64,000 bases of DNA. Source: Akkermansia sp. GTDB lineage: Bacteria > Verrucomicrobiota > Verrucomicrobiia > Verrucomicrobiales > Akkermansiaceae. The stretch spans positions 62,001 to 126,000 of the forward strand of contig JAFZGW010000002.1 of NCBI GenBank assembly GCA_017555205.1, read 5' to 3'. A program made the position numbers and the translations under genes. Shown piece by piece: positions 33,373 to 42,571 of the stretch. The notes below the pieces were generated by a model. It worked only from the letters and a program-made list of their open reading frames with translations. It did not search any database and was not told the origin of the DNA. The stretch's first letter is position 1. Every line of letters begins with the position of its first letter.

Positions 33373-36117
33373 ATGGAGACTCTCTACATACTCGATGGCA
33401 TGGCGCTGATGTATCGCGCCTTCTACGCATTCATCAACGCCCCCATGCGCACATCAGCCGGGCTGAATACCTCGGCCATGTTCGGTTTTACGAACACGGT
33501 GCTCTCGCTCATCGAAAAGGAGTCACCAACCCACATCGTTGCCTGCCTCGACCCCTCGGGACCGACTTTCCGGCACGAGCAGTTCCCGGAATACAAGGCT
33601 AATCGGCAAGCCATGCCGCAAGAACTGCGAGATTCCATACCGTGGATTATTAGTATATTGGAGGCCATGCGCATACCCGTTGTACGAGTGCCGGGATTCG
33701 AGGCAGATGACCTCATCGGCACCTTCACGCGACTGGCAGAAGAGCGCGGCAACATGCACGCCTACATGGTATCTCTCGACAAGGATTTGGGGCAGCTGCT
33801 CTCCCCCACATGCTCCTTCCACAAACCGGGTAAGAAAGGTGCAGATTTCGAAGTGATAGACCAAGCCTCATTCTTGGCAGAATGGGGCATACAAGAACCT
33901 CGACAAATCATTGATATACTGGCACTCATGGGCGACGCCAGCGACAACATACCGGGTGTTCCCGGCGTAGGTGCCGTAACGGCTCGCAAACTGGTAGCCC
34001 AGTTCGGAAGTGTGCAAAATATGCTCGAGCACACAGCGGATATCAAGGGCAAGATGCGTGAAAAGATTGAAACCAATGCCGAAAACGCGCGCCTATCGTA
34101 CGACCTAGCCACCATACGTCGCGATGCCCCGCTGCCAATTTCCATAACCGACTGCGCCCGTGTGGGCTACGACATCCCGGCACTGCGTGCTATTTTTGCG
34201 CAGCTGGAGTTTCGCGGGCTGGATAAACGCTTGGGGGTAGCCGCCCCCGAAGGGGATTTATTCGCCGCAGCCGCCCCGGCTGCTAAAGAGTCCGACGGAA
34301 TTCAGCAGCTTGAGCTCTTCGCGGCGGCTCCCGAACTTTCGGACATCCAATCATACCCACACAGTTACAAGCTCGTGCGCACCGCAGATGAACAGGCAGC
34401 ACTGGCTGCCGAACTTGCAGCAGCACCGCGCTGGGCTTTCGATACCGAAACCACCGGGCTCGACCCACTGCAAGCTCGCATGCTTGGCATGTCGTTCTGC
34501 CTGCACCCCGGCGAAGCCTACTATGTGCCGGTGGATGATGGGCGCTGCCCGTCGGTATTCCACGCAGCCTTTGCCGGCAGTGCAGAAAAAGTGGGACTGA
34601 ATTTGAAGTTCGACTTGCAGGTGCTGCGCACAGCCGGCGCAAAGGTCAGCGGTCCCTTCTTCGATGCCATGCTTGCCCATGCAGCCTTATACCCCGAACT
34701 GCGCCACAACATGGACGACATGGCGGAGGCACTGCTCAACTACCGCACTGTGCGCCTCAGCGATATTGCCGGCAAGGATTTTGACACCGCAGCAGTACCG
34801 ATTGAACAAATGGCCGATTACGCAGCAGAGGATGCGGACGTCACCCTGCGCCTAGCTGATGTACTGGCTCCGGAGCTGGAGAATACCGGGCAAATATCGC
34901 TGATGCGCGATATTGAATTCCCGCTGATTCCCGTTCTGGCAGACATTGAGCAAGAAGGCATGAGAGTAGAGACAGAACAACTGGCCAAAGCCTCAGCCGA
35001 ACTGGGCGAGCAGATTTCTACCATCTCCGCTCGTATTGACGAAGTTGTAGGTCGCCCCATCAACCTGAACTCGCCTCGACAGCTCGGCGATTTGCTCTTC
35101 GGCGAACTTAAACTGCTTGAGAAACCCAAGAAAACCAAAACAGGCCAATACGTCACCGATGAAGAAACCCTGCGCAAACTGGCACCAACCTGCCCGCTGG
35201 TGAGCGATATTCTTGAGTACCGAGAACTCAGCAAACTGAAGGGAACCTATCTGGATGCCCTTCCCCGCTACATATCCCCTGCCGATGGCCGCATCCATGC
35301 CTCCCTGCAACAAATGGTGACGGCAACCGGGCGCTTGGCCTGCCAAAATCCCAACCTGCAAAACATTCCCGTGCGCTCCGATGCGGGTAAACTCATTCGC
35401 CGAGCCTTTGTTGCCCGAAACGAGGAATTCACCATATTATCCGCCGACTACTCACAGGTCGAGCTGCGGCTCATGGCAGCCCTCTCGGCAGACCCGGCCA
35501 TGATTGCCGCCTTCACCGAAGGTCGCGATATTCATGCCGAAACAGCAGCTCGCATATACGGTGTTGCTCGTGAGGATGTTACCCCCGCTATGCGACGAGC
35601 TGCCAAGACAGTAAACTTCGGCATCATTTACGGCATATCAGCCTTCGGCCTGTCGCAGCGCCTCGATTGCCCGAGAGCAGAGGCCGCAGCACTCATCGAG
35701 AGTTACTTCACCCAGTTCCCGGGAGTAAAATCCTGCATGGATAAGCTGATAGAGACAGCTCGCGAACGCGGCTACGCCGAAACCCTCTGCGGCCGCCGTC
35801 GGAACCTGCCGGACCTGAATGCCGCAAACTTTAACCTGCGCGCAGCCGCCGAGCGAAATGCTATCAATACCCCCATTCAGGGCAGTGCCGCCGATATGAT
35901 AAAAATCGCCATGGTGCGTGTACAGGAGCTACTGCAAGGAAAACGCACCCGCCTTATCATGCAGATTCACGACGAACTGCTCTTCGACCTTCACCGCGAT
36001 GAAATCGAGCTCATTCCCCAAATCGTCGCCACCATGCAGTCAGCCCTCCCCCTGCCCCATGGCGTCCCCCTCGAGGTAGAGGCAAACCATGCCGGCAATT
36101 GGCTGGAAGCACATTAA
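33373..36117 (+). CDS. polA: DNA polymerase I
   Basis: 914 residues with all three domains. The 5' nuclease (about 1-290) begins LYILDGMALMYRAFYAF and contains PGFEADDLIGT and GDASDNIPGVPGVG. The 3'-5' exonuclease (about 330-510) keeps the catalytic FDTETTGLD, so proofreading should be active. The polymerase domain has motif A (LSADYSQVELRLMA), motif B (RRAAKTVNFGIIYGIS) and motif C (MQIHDELLFD). It fills gaps in repair and replaces Okazaki primers. The ATG lies two bases from the predicted start point. Confidence 0.98.
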   Translation: METLYILDGMALMYRAFYAFINAPMRTSAGLNTSAMFGFTNTVLSLIEKESPTHIVACLDPSGPTFRHEQFPEYKANRQAMPQELRDSIPWIISILEAMRIPVVRVPGFEADDLIGTFTRLAEERGNMHAYMVSLDKDLGQLLSPTCSFHKPGKKGADFEVIDQASFLAEWGIQEPRQIIDILALMGDASDNIPGVPGVGAVTARKLVAQFGSVQNMLEHTADIKGKMREKIETNAENARLSYDLATIRRDAPLPISITDCARVGYDIPALRAIFAQLEFRGLDKRLGVAAPEGDLFAAAAPAAKESDGIQQLELFAAAPELSDIQSYPHSYKLVRTADEQAALAAELAAAPRWAFDTETTGLDPLQARMLGMSFCLHPGEAYYVPVDDGRCPSVFHAAFAGSAEKVGLNLKFDLQVLRTAGAKVSGPFFDAMLAHAALYPELRHNMDDMAEALLNYRTVRLSDIAGKDFDTAAVPIEQMADYAAEDADVTLRLADVLAPELENTGQISLMRDIEFPLIPVLADIEQEGMRVETEQLAKASAELGEQISTISARIDEVVGRPINLNSPRQLGDLLFGELKLLEKPKKTKTGQYVTDEETLRKLAPTCPLVSDILEYRELSKLKGTYLDALPRYISPADGRIHASLQQMVTATGRLACQNPNLQNIPVRSDAGKLIRRAFVARNEEFTILSADYSQVELRLMAALSADPAMIAAFTEGRDIHAETAARIYGVAREDVTPAMRRAAKTVNFGIIYGISAFGLSQRLDCPRAEAAALIESYFTQFPGVKSCMDKLIETARERGYAETLCGRRRNLPDLNAANFNLRAAAERNAINTPIQGSAADMIKIAMVRVQELLQGKRTRLIMQIHDELLFDLHRDEIELIPQIVATMQSALPLPHGVPLEVEANHAGNWLEAH

Positions 36118-36168
36118 AACAGGATTACTTTTATATTATAATTATCAACCCGAATTAAATTCAACAAA

Positions 36169-36654
36169 ATGATAACTTTAGTCGGCATTGGATATGATAT
36201 TCACCGCTTTTCAGAAGAGCCACGCGCCCTGTGGCTCGGCGGTGTGAAAGTACACGAAACGAAAGGGCTCGCCGGCCACAGCGATGCCGATGTGCTTTGC
36301 CACGCCCTGGCAGATGCTATACTCGGAGCCATCGGCGAACCGGATATCGGCTACTGGTTTCCGCCGGGTGATGCCGGTTGCCTGAATATATGCTCGCTTC
36401 GTATCGTTGAAAAAGCGGTTGAACTCCTGCGCGCCCAGGGTGGTCGTGTCGTAAATGCCGACTGCGCCCTAATTGCAGAGGCGCCGAAAATCATGCCGTT
36501 CGTGGCCCAAATGAAAGAAACGCTTGCACCGATACTCGGCGTAGCCCCCCGCCGCGTGGGAGTAAAAGCCACAACCAACGAAAAGCTTGGAGCTCTCGGT
36601 CGACGTGAAGGTATGGCCGCCTTCGCAACCGTTGCCGTACAACTGCCGGAGTAA
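36169..36654 (+). CDS. ispF: 2-C-methyl-D-erythritol 2,4-cyclodiphosphate synthase
   Basis: 161 residues. Metal ligands Asp10, His12 (GIGYDIHRF) and His45 (GHSDADVLCHALADAILG) are present, as is DIGYWFPPGD and the C-terminal VKATTNEKLGALGRREGMAA. It makes cyclodiphosphate in the MEP isoprenoid pathway. A promoter TTAAAA (36114-36119), 17 bases, TATAAT (36137-36142) leaves a leader of about 20 bases without a Shine-Dalgarno site. pncC follows six bases later. Confidence 0.97.
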   Translation: MITLVGIGYDIHRFSEEPRALWLGGVKVHETKGLAGHSDADVLCHALADAILGAIGEPDIGYWFPPGDAGCLNICSLRIVEKAVELLRAQGGRVVNADCALIAEAPKIMPFVAQMKETLAPILGVAPRRVGVKATTNEKLGALGRREGMAAFATVAVQLPE

Positions 36655-36659
36655 TCGTT

Positions 36660-37154
36660 ATGGACAGCAATCTCGAACTAGCCGCATTTGCCGCCGTAAA
36701 AAATCTTCAGGCAGCCGGACTTACTGTAGCCACGGCCGAAAGTTGCACGGGCGGGCTCATTGCCGCTGCCATCACCGGAGTACCGGGTGCATCCTCCATT
36801 TTTAAATACGGTTGGGTTACCTACTGCAACGAAGCAAAAATCAGTGAACTGAATGTGCTGCCGGCTCTCATCGACGAACACGGCGTGGTGAGCGAACCCG
36901 TGGTAGCCGCCATGGCTGCCGGTGCCATGCGCCGAGCCGGCGCGGAGTTGGCAGTCGCCGTCTCGGGCAATGCCGGACCGACCGCAGCCGAAGGTGAACC
37001 GCCGGTCGGTACCGTCTGCCTAGCCGTTGCCCGCCGTGGAGCAGCACGCCCGGTTCACACCGAAACCGTATTCCTGCCCGGCATGCCCCGAAACGCCCTG
37101 CGCACCTACATCGCAACAAAGGTGCTCACGTTGCTGGCCGGCGCCACTCAGTAA
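36660..37154 (+). CDS. pncC: Nicotinamide-nucleotide amidase (CinA C-terminal domain protein)
   Basis: A 164-residue stand-alone CinA C-terminal domain. Motifs VATAESCTGGLIAAAITGVP with the catalytic Ser/Cys segment, GASSIFKYGWVTYCNEAK and VAVSGNAGPTAAEGEPPVGT are diagnostic. It deamidates nicotinamide mononucleotide in pyridine nucleotide recycling. Five bases separate it from ispF, so they share an mRNA. Confidence 0.93.
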   Translation: MDSNLELAAFAAVKNLQAAGLTVATAESCTGGLIAAAITGVPGASSIFKYGWVTYCNEAKISELNVLPALIDEHGVVSEPVVAAMAAGAMRRAGAELAVAVSGNAGPTAAEGEPPVGTVCLAVARRGAARPVHTETVFLPGMPRNALRTYIATKVLTLLAGATQ

Positions 37155-37198
37155 ATACTAACCGGCAAATTCCCTCCTCCAAAAGAGGATTTAAAACA

Positions 37199-38170
37199 TC
37201 AGCGAGGTAAAAGCCGGGCAAGGTCACCTCTATGCCCGGGCAGCGCTCGCAGTGTCTCTAGCAGCCACTGGCCGAAAATCAAACCGCAGCGCTTGCACTC
37301 ATCTACAAAAGTATACAAAATCGCGGAGAGCTCCCCTTCCCCGGGAGCAGCAATGAACAGCGGTTCCCGCTGTACCGGTGGCTGCTCCGTTATCTCAGCA
37401 CCACCGGGCAAAATGACGGAGAGTTCCTCCATCCAACAATAATACACCTGCCCGGTAACAGTTGAGCGAGTGGCTCGCATGTGCCCAATGGGACGCTTGT
37501 CGCGGATATCACTCGTGGGTGCCAAATATACCTGCAATTCACCGACCTCTGCCAACTGTTGCCGGAACAAACGGTATAGCGGCTCAAGTGCTTGCGCCAC
37601 ACTGTGCAACCAACTGCTCAACATCACTTCGTCCACACCGACCAAGCCGTGATCCGAAAAATACTTTAACTGACGATACAGCGGCAGGCACTCCTCAAAC
37701 TTATTGCACACCGCGTGCACAAGTAAGCTATCGCCAACGGCTGAATTGCCCAATATGCCGGCCGGTAATCGGCATGCAACATAGTAGGAATTTTCACCGC
37801 CTTCGCGGCGCAAAAATCGAGGATGCTGGTAACGGGTCAGCACAAAATGCGCCCCGTCAAACTCAAGCCGTTCGCTCACATCTTCGCTTTCATCCGTGGG
37901 TAGCTCATCGTACTCCAACATCTTTTTCTGCACCTCTGTCGGTACTAACTTACAGGCTCGGCGAATTCCGCTGATAAGTTTCAAACCATTGTCCAAGCGA
38001 CAGGGTGAGTCGCTCAACTTCCCTTGTCGCCCCTGCTTAACAGTGCGCGCACGACGGCTCATTTTCGCCGTCGCTGCCGCTTGCTGCGCCTCCTCGCGGG
38101 CCTCTTGCAGCGCCGCTACTTCACTTTCGGTGAACGGAAGCGTCATCTGCACCTGTTCGCTATCTTGCAC
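37199..38170 (-). CDS. IS66-transposase-derived protein with altered catalytic site
   Basis: 323 residues from a GTG at 38170, chosen because TTGACA (38206-38201), 17, TAGGGT (38183-38178) predicts a start one base upstream. The central part follows IS66 TnpC: a DVSERLEFDGAHFVLTRYQ segment, LLVHAVCNKFEECLPLYRQL, then a GLVGVDEVMLSSWLHSV helix. Where TnpC has the catalytic ADETP this protein has LAPTSDI, and no downstream catalytic Glu region is recognisable. No inverted repeats or TnpA/TnpB genes are adjacent. It is either a degraded remnant or a domesticated protein; the intact frame and promoter favour the second. Confidence 0.68.
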   Translation of the reverse strand: MQDSEQVQMTLPFTESEVAALQEAREEAQQAAATAKMSRRARTVKQGRQGKLSDSPCRLDNGLKLISGIRRACKLVPTEVQKKMLEYDELPTDESEDVSERLEFDGAHFVLTRYQHPRFLRREGGENSYYVACRLPAGILGNSAVGDSLLVHAVCNKFEECLPLYRQLKYFSDHGLVGVDEVMLSSWLHSVAQALEPLYRLFRQQLAEVGELQVYLAPTSDIRDKRPIGHMRATRSTVTGQVYYCWMEELSVILPGGAEITEQPPVQREPLFIAAPGEGELSAILYTFVDECKRCGLIFGQWLLETLRALPGHRGDLARLLPR

Positions 38171-38206
38171 GGAACATACCCTACTACCAATTCTCGCTTT
38201 TGTCAA

Positions 38207-39249
38207 GCTTGAACCAACTCGCACGTCCCCACACCCCTTTACCGCCGCCAAAATCTCCCTTTTTAGACGTTTGGTAAAGTCGCTTTTATCTTTTTAGTGC
38301 TATTTTTGGCCTATTTAAGGCTATTTTTGGTAATTTTTCACACTTTCCCCCGGTCAATTCTTGAAAACATGAGCAGGCTTTTCGCAGTATTTATCCCAAA
38401 ATTATAGCAATTTCCGCTTTGTATAACCCACTTTACTATAGGGATTTCAGCAATTTTTCAGGACATCCGAAGCATCACAAGCCCTATTTTTCTCCTCATT
38501 TTCCGCCTCCAAGTCATAAATTACTTTTATCATCATGCTCCCGACAAAAATTCACACTTTTACAGTAGGCTAAGACAAGCTTAGGCTCTTTTTTAAAAAT
38601 TTACAGGCTTCATTTCCCGGCAAATGAAACGAGTTTCCTTGTTTCTTTGGCTCTATTTTTGAATGATGAGCAAGACAAAATCGACGAGGCGAGAACAAAA
38701 AACAACATTTTCCCTTCCGGTGATTCTATAATTTTTCTAATCATCTCCCGATTTCTACAAGCCATTTTCCCACCTCTTCCCTGCCCCGGCTAGAGTTTTC
38801 TTGTTTTTTCGGTGCAAAATTCCGCTTTTTTTTTATAAAAAACATTCCTGCGAGAATGGCGCATAGGCGACCAGATGTACAAACAAAACCAAAAACGCGC
38901 ACAGTATTCCTACTGTAATACAGTAGTATAAAATGCGCTTTTCACTCCCTTTTCGCAGCAAAATAAGCTCATCTTATTCCTATCTAGAATAAGGAATTAA
39001 TTTTTCCCACTTCCATCACTTCAGCGCTCCTCTCAGTACAGCATCATCGCGGGAGGATTCGGCCTGCCCCTGCTCACTCATCATTTCAGTTCCATCATAT
39101 ATTATATGATATTTTACTCTTATTTTCACACTTTTTATATTATATATTTACATTGTTTTATTTTTCGCTTTCATCAAATTTGCGTTATATTATTATAATA
39201 TCTTTTCCTCATTCATACTAGCAGTAGAAACAGTTTTTTCTTTTCCTGA
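38207..39249 (+). other. 1-kb AT-rich, G-poor non-coding segment with palindromes
   Basis: No credible gene is present. The plus strand is rich in T and C and poor in G. Palindromes include CTACTGT-AAT-ACAGTAG (38910-38926), overlapping ACAGTA-TTCC-TACTGT (38901-38916), CTTATTC...GAATAAG near 38972-38992, and ATCATATATTATATGAT (39094-39110). GCTATTTTTGG occurs twice near 38300. The recQ promoter lies at the right edge. I see no cluster of DnaA boxes. Confidence 0.6.
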
Positions 39250-39278
39250 TTGAAATATGCGAGACGTCCTGATATAAT
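39250..39278 (+). promoter_or_regulatory. Leaderless promoter of recQ
   Basis: TTGAAA (39250-39255), 17 bases, TATAAT (39273-39278) predicts a start at 39285, two bases before the ATG. Confidence 0.75.
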
Positions 39279-39286
39279 ACGCGCGC

Positions 39287-41434
39287 ATGGTACAACAGAT
39301 AGCAGATGTGCACGAGGTACTGCGCTCGGTGTTCGGCTTCGAGGAGCTGCGCACCGGGCAGGATTCTATCGTGACCGCCATCATGGCCGGGAACGACGCT
39401 TTAGCCATCATGCCCACCGGTGGCGGCAAATCCCTATGCTACCAGCTACCGGCACTCTGCCGCTCCGGCCTGACCGTGGTAGTCAGTCCGCTCATTGCCC
39501 TCATGAAAGACCAGGTGGATGCCTTGCAGGCGCGCGGTGTACAGGCTGCGGCTGTCAACTCATCCCTAGGGGCCGAGGAATACCGGCAAGTAATGTATGC
39601 CCTGCGCAGCGGCGAGCTCCGCATCATATACGTTGCCCCTGAGCGATTCGGGCAAGAAGGATTCATGAACCTGCTTAAAAGTTTGCAGGTAAGCCTATTG
39701 GCAATAGATGAAGCCCACTGCCTAAGCCAGTGGGGACACGATTTCCGCCCCGACTATCTGCGACTGGGGCGTGTTCGGCAGGAATTAGGTTGCCCGCAAA
39801 CCGTAGCACTGACCGCAACGGCTACAGAAGCCGTACGGCAGGATATTCTCAACACCTTACAGCTCAACAACCCGTCTGTCATCATCAGTGGTTTCGGGCG
39901 CGACAACCTCGACTTTGCCATCACTCATTGCGAAAACAGGCAAGCAAAGTTCGAGCGCATTCGTCAGGTGATTGCCAAGTGGAAGAAAGGCATTATTTAT
40001 TGCTCCACGCGCAAAAACGTCATGACCGTATTCGAGCAGATAAGCGACTGCGGTGCCAACGCCGTAGCCTACCACGCCGGCATGACGGATGACGAGCGAG
40101 AGTTCTCCCAAAACGCCTTCATTTCCGGAAGGGCAGATGTTGTTGTAGCAACGAATGCCTTTGGCATGGGCATAGACCGCGCCGATGTGCGATTTGTGCT
40201 CCATTTTGAAATTCCGGGCAGCATCGAAGCATATTACCAAGAAGCCGGTCGTGCCGGACGAGATGGTGAGCTTTCCGCCTGTGAACTGCTCTTCAACCAT
40301 GCCGATTTAAAAACGCAGGAATTCTTTTTTGAAGGCAGTAATCCCTCCGTCCAAACCATACGCAGCGTGTACAACTTGCTGCGCTCCCGTTGCAACAGCG
40401 AGGGGGAAATTCAAATGACCGTGGACAACATGAGCGAGGAGCTCGGCAAAGATGTGAACCCTATGGCTGTGGGGACTTCCTTGGCTGCACTCATTCATGC
40501 AGGAGCCATCGCCCGCAGCGATGTGCCGGGCAGCAACACCAAGCTCACTCGACTTACCAACCCCGCTACCCCCTTTGCTGCCCTGCCTATAGATATAAAT
40601 GCTATCGAGGAAAAAGCAAGCCGGGATCACAAGAAAATTGAAGCCATTACGCGCTACGCCTATTCCACGGGCTGTCGTCAACGCTGGATTCTCGATTACT
40701 TTGGCGAAGCTACTGACGGAGACTGCGGACACTGCGACACCTGCAATGCCGATGAACCCGGTGACATAGAAGACATTGACGGAGAAGATTTAGTCATCGT
40801 CCGCAAAGCTCTGGCCGGGGTTGCTCGCGCCAGTCGTCGCCTGCCCGATGGCAGCTGGCAAGGTATATTCGGTCGCGCTAAAGTTACTGATATGCTGCGC
40901 GGCTCGCAGCGAGCCGGCCTCCCCCCGCAACTCACCCGCCTAAGCACCTACGGCCTGCTCTCAAACCTTACCAATGCCAAGCTGCGAGCGCTCTTCCGCG
41001 CCCTGCAAGAAAGTGGCCTCATCTGCACCAGCGGGGGAGAAATGCCCCTTATCACCCTCACTCCCAAGGGTGAAGAAGTCATGAAAGAGAAGACGCCCGC
41101 GCGCATGTCACGCCGAATCTGGAGCACCTCGGCCATCAAACAACTCCGAGTCTCCACCCTCAAGCGCCGCTCCGAAAAAGTGTTCGATGCCATGCAGCTC
41201 GGCCGCATGGACAAGGCGCTCTACGAGCACCTCTCCGAACTGCGCCGCGACCTCGCCGCAGAGTACCGCATGCCCGTCTTCCGCGTGCTCAACACCGAAA
41301 CCATGCGCGCTATGGCTACCGTTAAACCCACCACCATCGAGGCGGCCTCGCGCCTCAAAGGTGTCGGCCCCTGGGCTAAGCAGCACGTCCTGCGCGCTTT
41401 CGTGGAGCTGATTCAGGATTACGAGGAGGCGTGA
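39287..41434 (+). CDS. recQ: ATP-dependent DNA helicase RecQ
   Basis: 715 residues. Helicase core: Walker A MPTGGGKSLCYQ, LLAIDEAHCLSQWGHDF, TATATE, NAFGMGIDRADVR and YYQEAGRAGRDG. The RQC zinc site is complete (Cys in CRQRWILDYFG and in DCGHCDTCN). A winged helix follows, and the C-terminus carries an HRDC domain (MDKALYEHLSELRRDLAAEY, then IEAASRLKGVGPWAKQHVL). It unwinds DNA 3' to 5' in recombination and fork repair. Confidence 0.97.
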   Translation: MVQQIADVHEVLRSVFGFEELRTGQDSIVTAIMAGNDALAIMPTGGGKSLCYQLPALCRSGLTVVVSPLIALMKDQVDALQARGVQAAAVNSSLGAEEYRQVMYALRSGELRIIYVAPERFGQEGFMNLLKSLQVSLLAIDEAHCLSQWGHDFRPDYLRLGRVRQELGCPQTVALTATATEAVRQDILNTLQLNNPSVIISGFGRDNLDFAITHCENRQAKFERIRQVIAKWKKGIIYCSTRKNVMTVFEQISDCGANAVAYHAGMTDDEREFSQNAFISGRADVVVATNAFGMGIDRADVRFVLHFEIPGSIEAYYQEAGRAGRDGELSACELLFNHADLKTQEFFFEGSNPSVQTIRSVYNLLRSRCNSEGEIQMTVDNMSEELGKDVNPMAVGTSLAALIHAGAIARSDVPGSNTKLTRLTNPATPFAALPIDINAIEEKASRDHKKIEAITRYAYSTGCRQRWILDYFGEATDGDCGHCDTCNADEPGDIEDIDGEDLVIVRKALAGVARASRRLPDGSWQGIFGRAKVTDMLRGSQRAGLPPQLTRLSTYGLLSNLTNAKLRALFRALQESGLICTSGGEMPLITLTPKGEEVMKEKTPARMSRRIWSTSAIKQLRVSTLKRRSEKVFDAMQLGRMDKALYEHLSELRRDLAAEYRMPVFRVLNTETMRAMATVKPTTIEAASRLKGVGPWAKQHVLRAFVELIQDYEEA

Positions 41435-41439
41435 GTTTT

Positions 41440-41730
41440 TCAAGCACCTGAGCGGAGTTCTGCCTCTAAATGCTCCCGCCAGTTCTTAGCTTCATCCACC
41501 CGCCCCTGATCCTCGAGCATATCGGCCAGCAAGCCCATGGCTTCCCAATCTCCCAGCTCTGCCGCCTCGCGATAATATTCCATCGCCATCGTCGCATCCG
41601 GCTCCACCTCCTCATTCCCCCAGCGATACGCATCACCCATCACCAACAGGGTGTGGATGTCATCTTCCAGCGCAGAAAGAAAGTCCCGAAAATCGTTCAT
41701 AGGGATATGAATACTGTCTGTTGATTCCAT
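41440..41730 (-). CDS. Small Sel1-repeat protein
   Basis: 96 residues, or 86 if translation begins at the ATG at 41700. One Sel1-like repeat is visible (PDATMAMEYYREAAELGDWE, then AMGLLADMLEDQGRVDEAK). Acidic and cytoplasmic. The start at 41730 is preceded by GGAGG only two bases away and by TATACA. It converges with recQ, five bases apart. A protein-interaction role is likely; the partner is unknown. Confidence 0.65.
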   Translation of the reverse strand: MESTDSIHIPMNDFRDFLSALEDDIHTLLVMGDAYRWGNEEVEPDATMAMEYYREAAELGDWEAMGLLADMLEDQGRVDEAKNWREHLEAELRSGA

Positions 41731-41849
41731 ATCCTCCAGTGTATACTAACTGGATCTCGCAAGCAAGAAATTAGTTTAATTGCACACTATGATGTGCAAC
41801 ATACAAGGGTCCTATACTCTAAAAACTTATTTTTTGATTTTTGATGTAA

Positions 41850-42140
41850 TCATGATGTACCAGAATAAGGCGTGAAATATTTTGACATATTATTTTCTAA
41901 CTCCTTAATAACGCTGCCATCAGGTACTTTATTCGATTTCTTTTGATAGATAGAAGCAAGAGCATGCAGTATCGTAGACTTACCTGTACCGTTTGCACCA
42001 ATAATACAGTTCAAACCAGGTGTAAACCTCATTGATACATTCCTTAATCCCTTAAGGTTAGAGAATGTTAATGATTTTACAAAAGAATAATACTTCTCAT
42101 CGTCTGTAAATGGATTTTCAGTATTTCTATTTGCATTCAT
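41850..42140 (-). pseudogene. Truncated AAA/SMC-like ATPase fragment
   Basis: 96 residues. FVKSLTFSNLKGLRNVSMRF and GLNCIIGANGTGKSTILHAL form the N-terminus and Walker A of an AAA_23/SMC- or OLD-like ATPase, but the frame stops soon after the P-loop. Walker B, signature and the rest (normally several hundred residues) are missing, and 41731-41849 contains no continuation. It starts four bases after vsr stops, so it was part of the restriction-modification operon before truncation. It is AT-rich like the rest of the island. Confidence 0.75.
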
Positions 42141-42144
42141 ATCA

Positions 42145-42567
42145 TCACATACCTCGCTTTATAATCTCATCTAAACTAAAACTTATCTCTTCATTTTGCA
42201 CCAGACTTTTAATTTCACAAGTCCACAAAACAGCTACATTCCACCCCATATCTCGAAGCCGACTGTAATTTTTTAAATCTCTCTCCACATTTTCCCTAAA
42301 CTTCGCACGCCAAAACTCAACATTCGTTGACGGCATACTTGCATATCTACATCCCGGATGCCTATGCCAAAAACAACCGTTAACGAAGATTACCGTTTTA
42401 TATCTGGGCAATATAATATCTGGTTTTCCTGGTAGGTCCTTATAATGCAACCGAAAACGATACCCTAGGGCATGCAAAACTTTTCTTACAACAATCTCAG
42501 GCTTAGTATTCTTCCCCTTTATCGCCGACATATTGCGTCTACGTTGCTCGGGTGTATGTCTGTCCAT
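42145..42567 (-). CDS. vsr: Very short patch repair endonuclease (Vsr)
   Basis: 140 residues. MDRHTPEQRRRNMSAIKGKN, the ALGYRFRLHYKDLPGKPDI stretch and INV-like strand with FVNGCFWHRHPGCRYASMP are diagnostic for Vsr, with the catalytic Asp and zinc-binding Cys/His residues in place. Vsr nicks at T:G mismatches produced when 5-methylcytosine deaminates, which fits the adjacent C5-methyltransferase. It starts four bases after the restriction gene. Confidence 0.95.
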   Translation of the reverse strand: MDRHTPEQRRRNMSAIKGKNTKPEIVVRKVLHALGYRFRLHYKDLPGKPDIILPRYKTVIFVNGCFWHRHPGCRYASMPSTNVEFWRAKFRENVERDLKNYSRLRDMGWNVAVLWTCEIKSLVQNEEISFSLDEIIKRGM

Positions 42568-42571
42568 CGGA

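Noticed and set aside
38901-38926. LexA/SOS operator
   Set aside because: The palindrome ACAGTA/TACTGT has no adjacent SOS gene start, and no LexA consensus is established for this lineage from the sequence alone.
38207-39249. Chromosomal replication origin
   Set aside because: AT-rich and palindromic, but I could not find a cluster of TTATCCACA-like DnaA boxes or dnaA/dnaN nearby.
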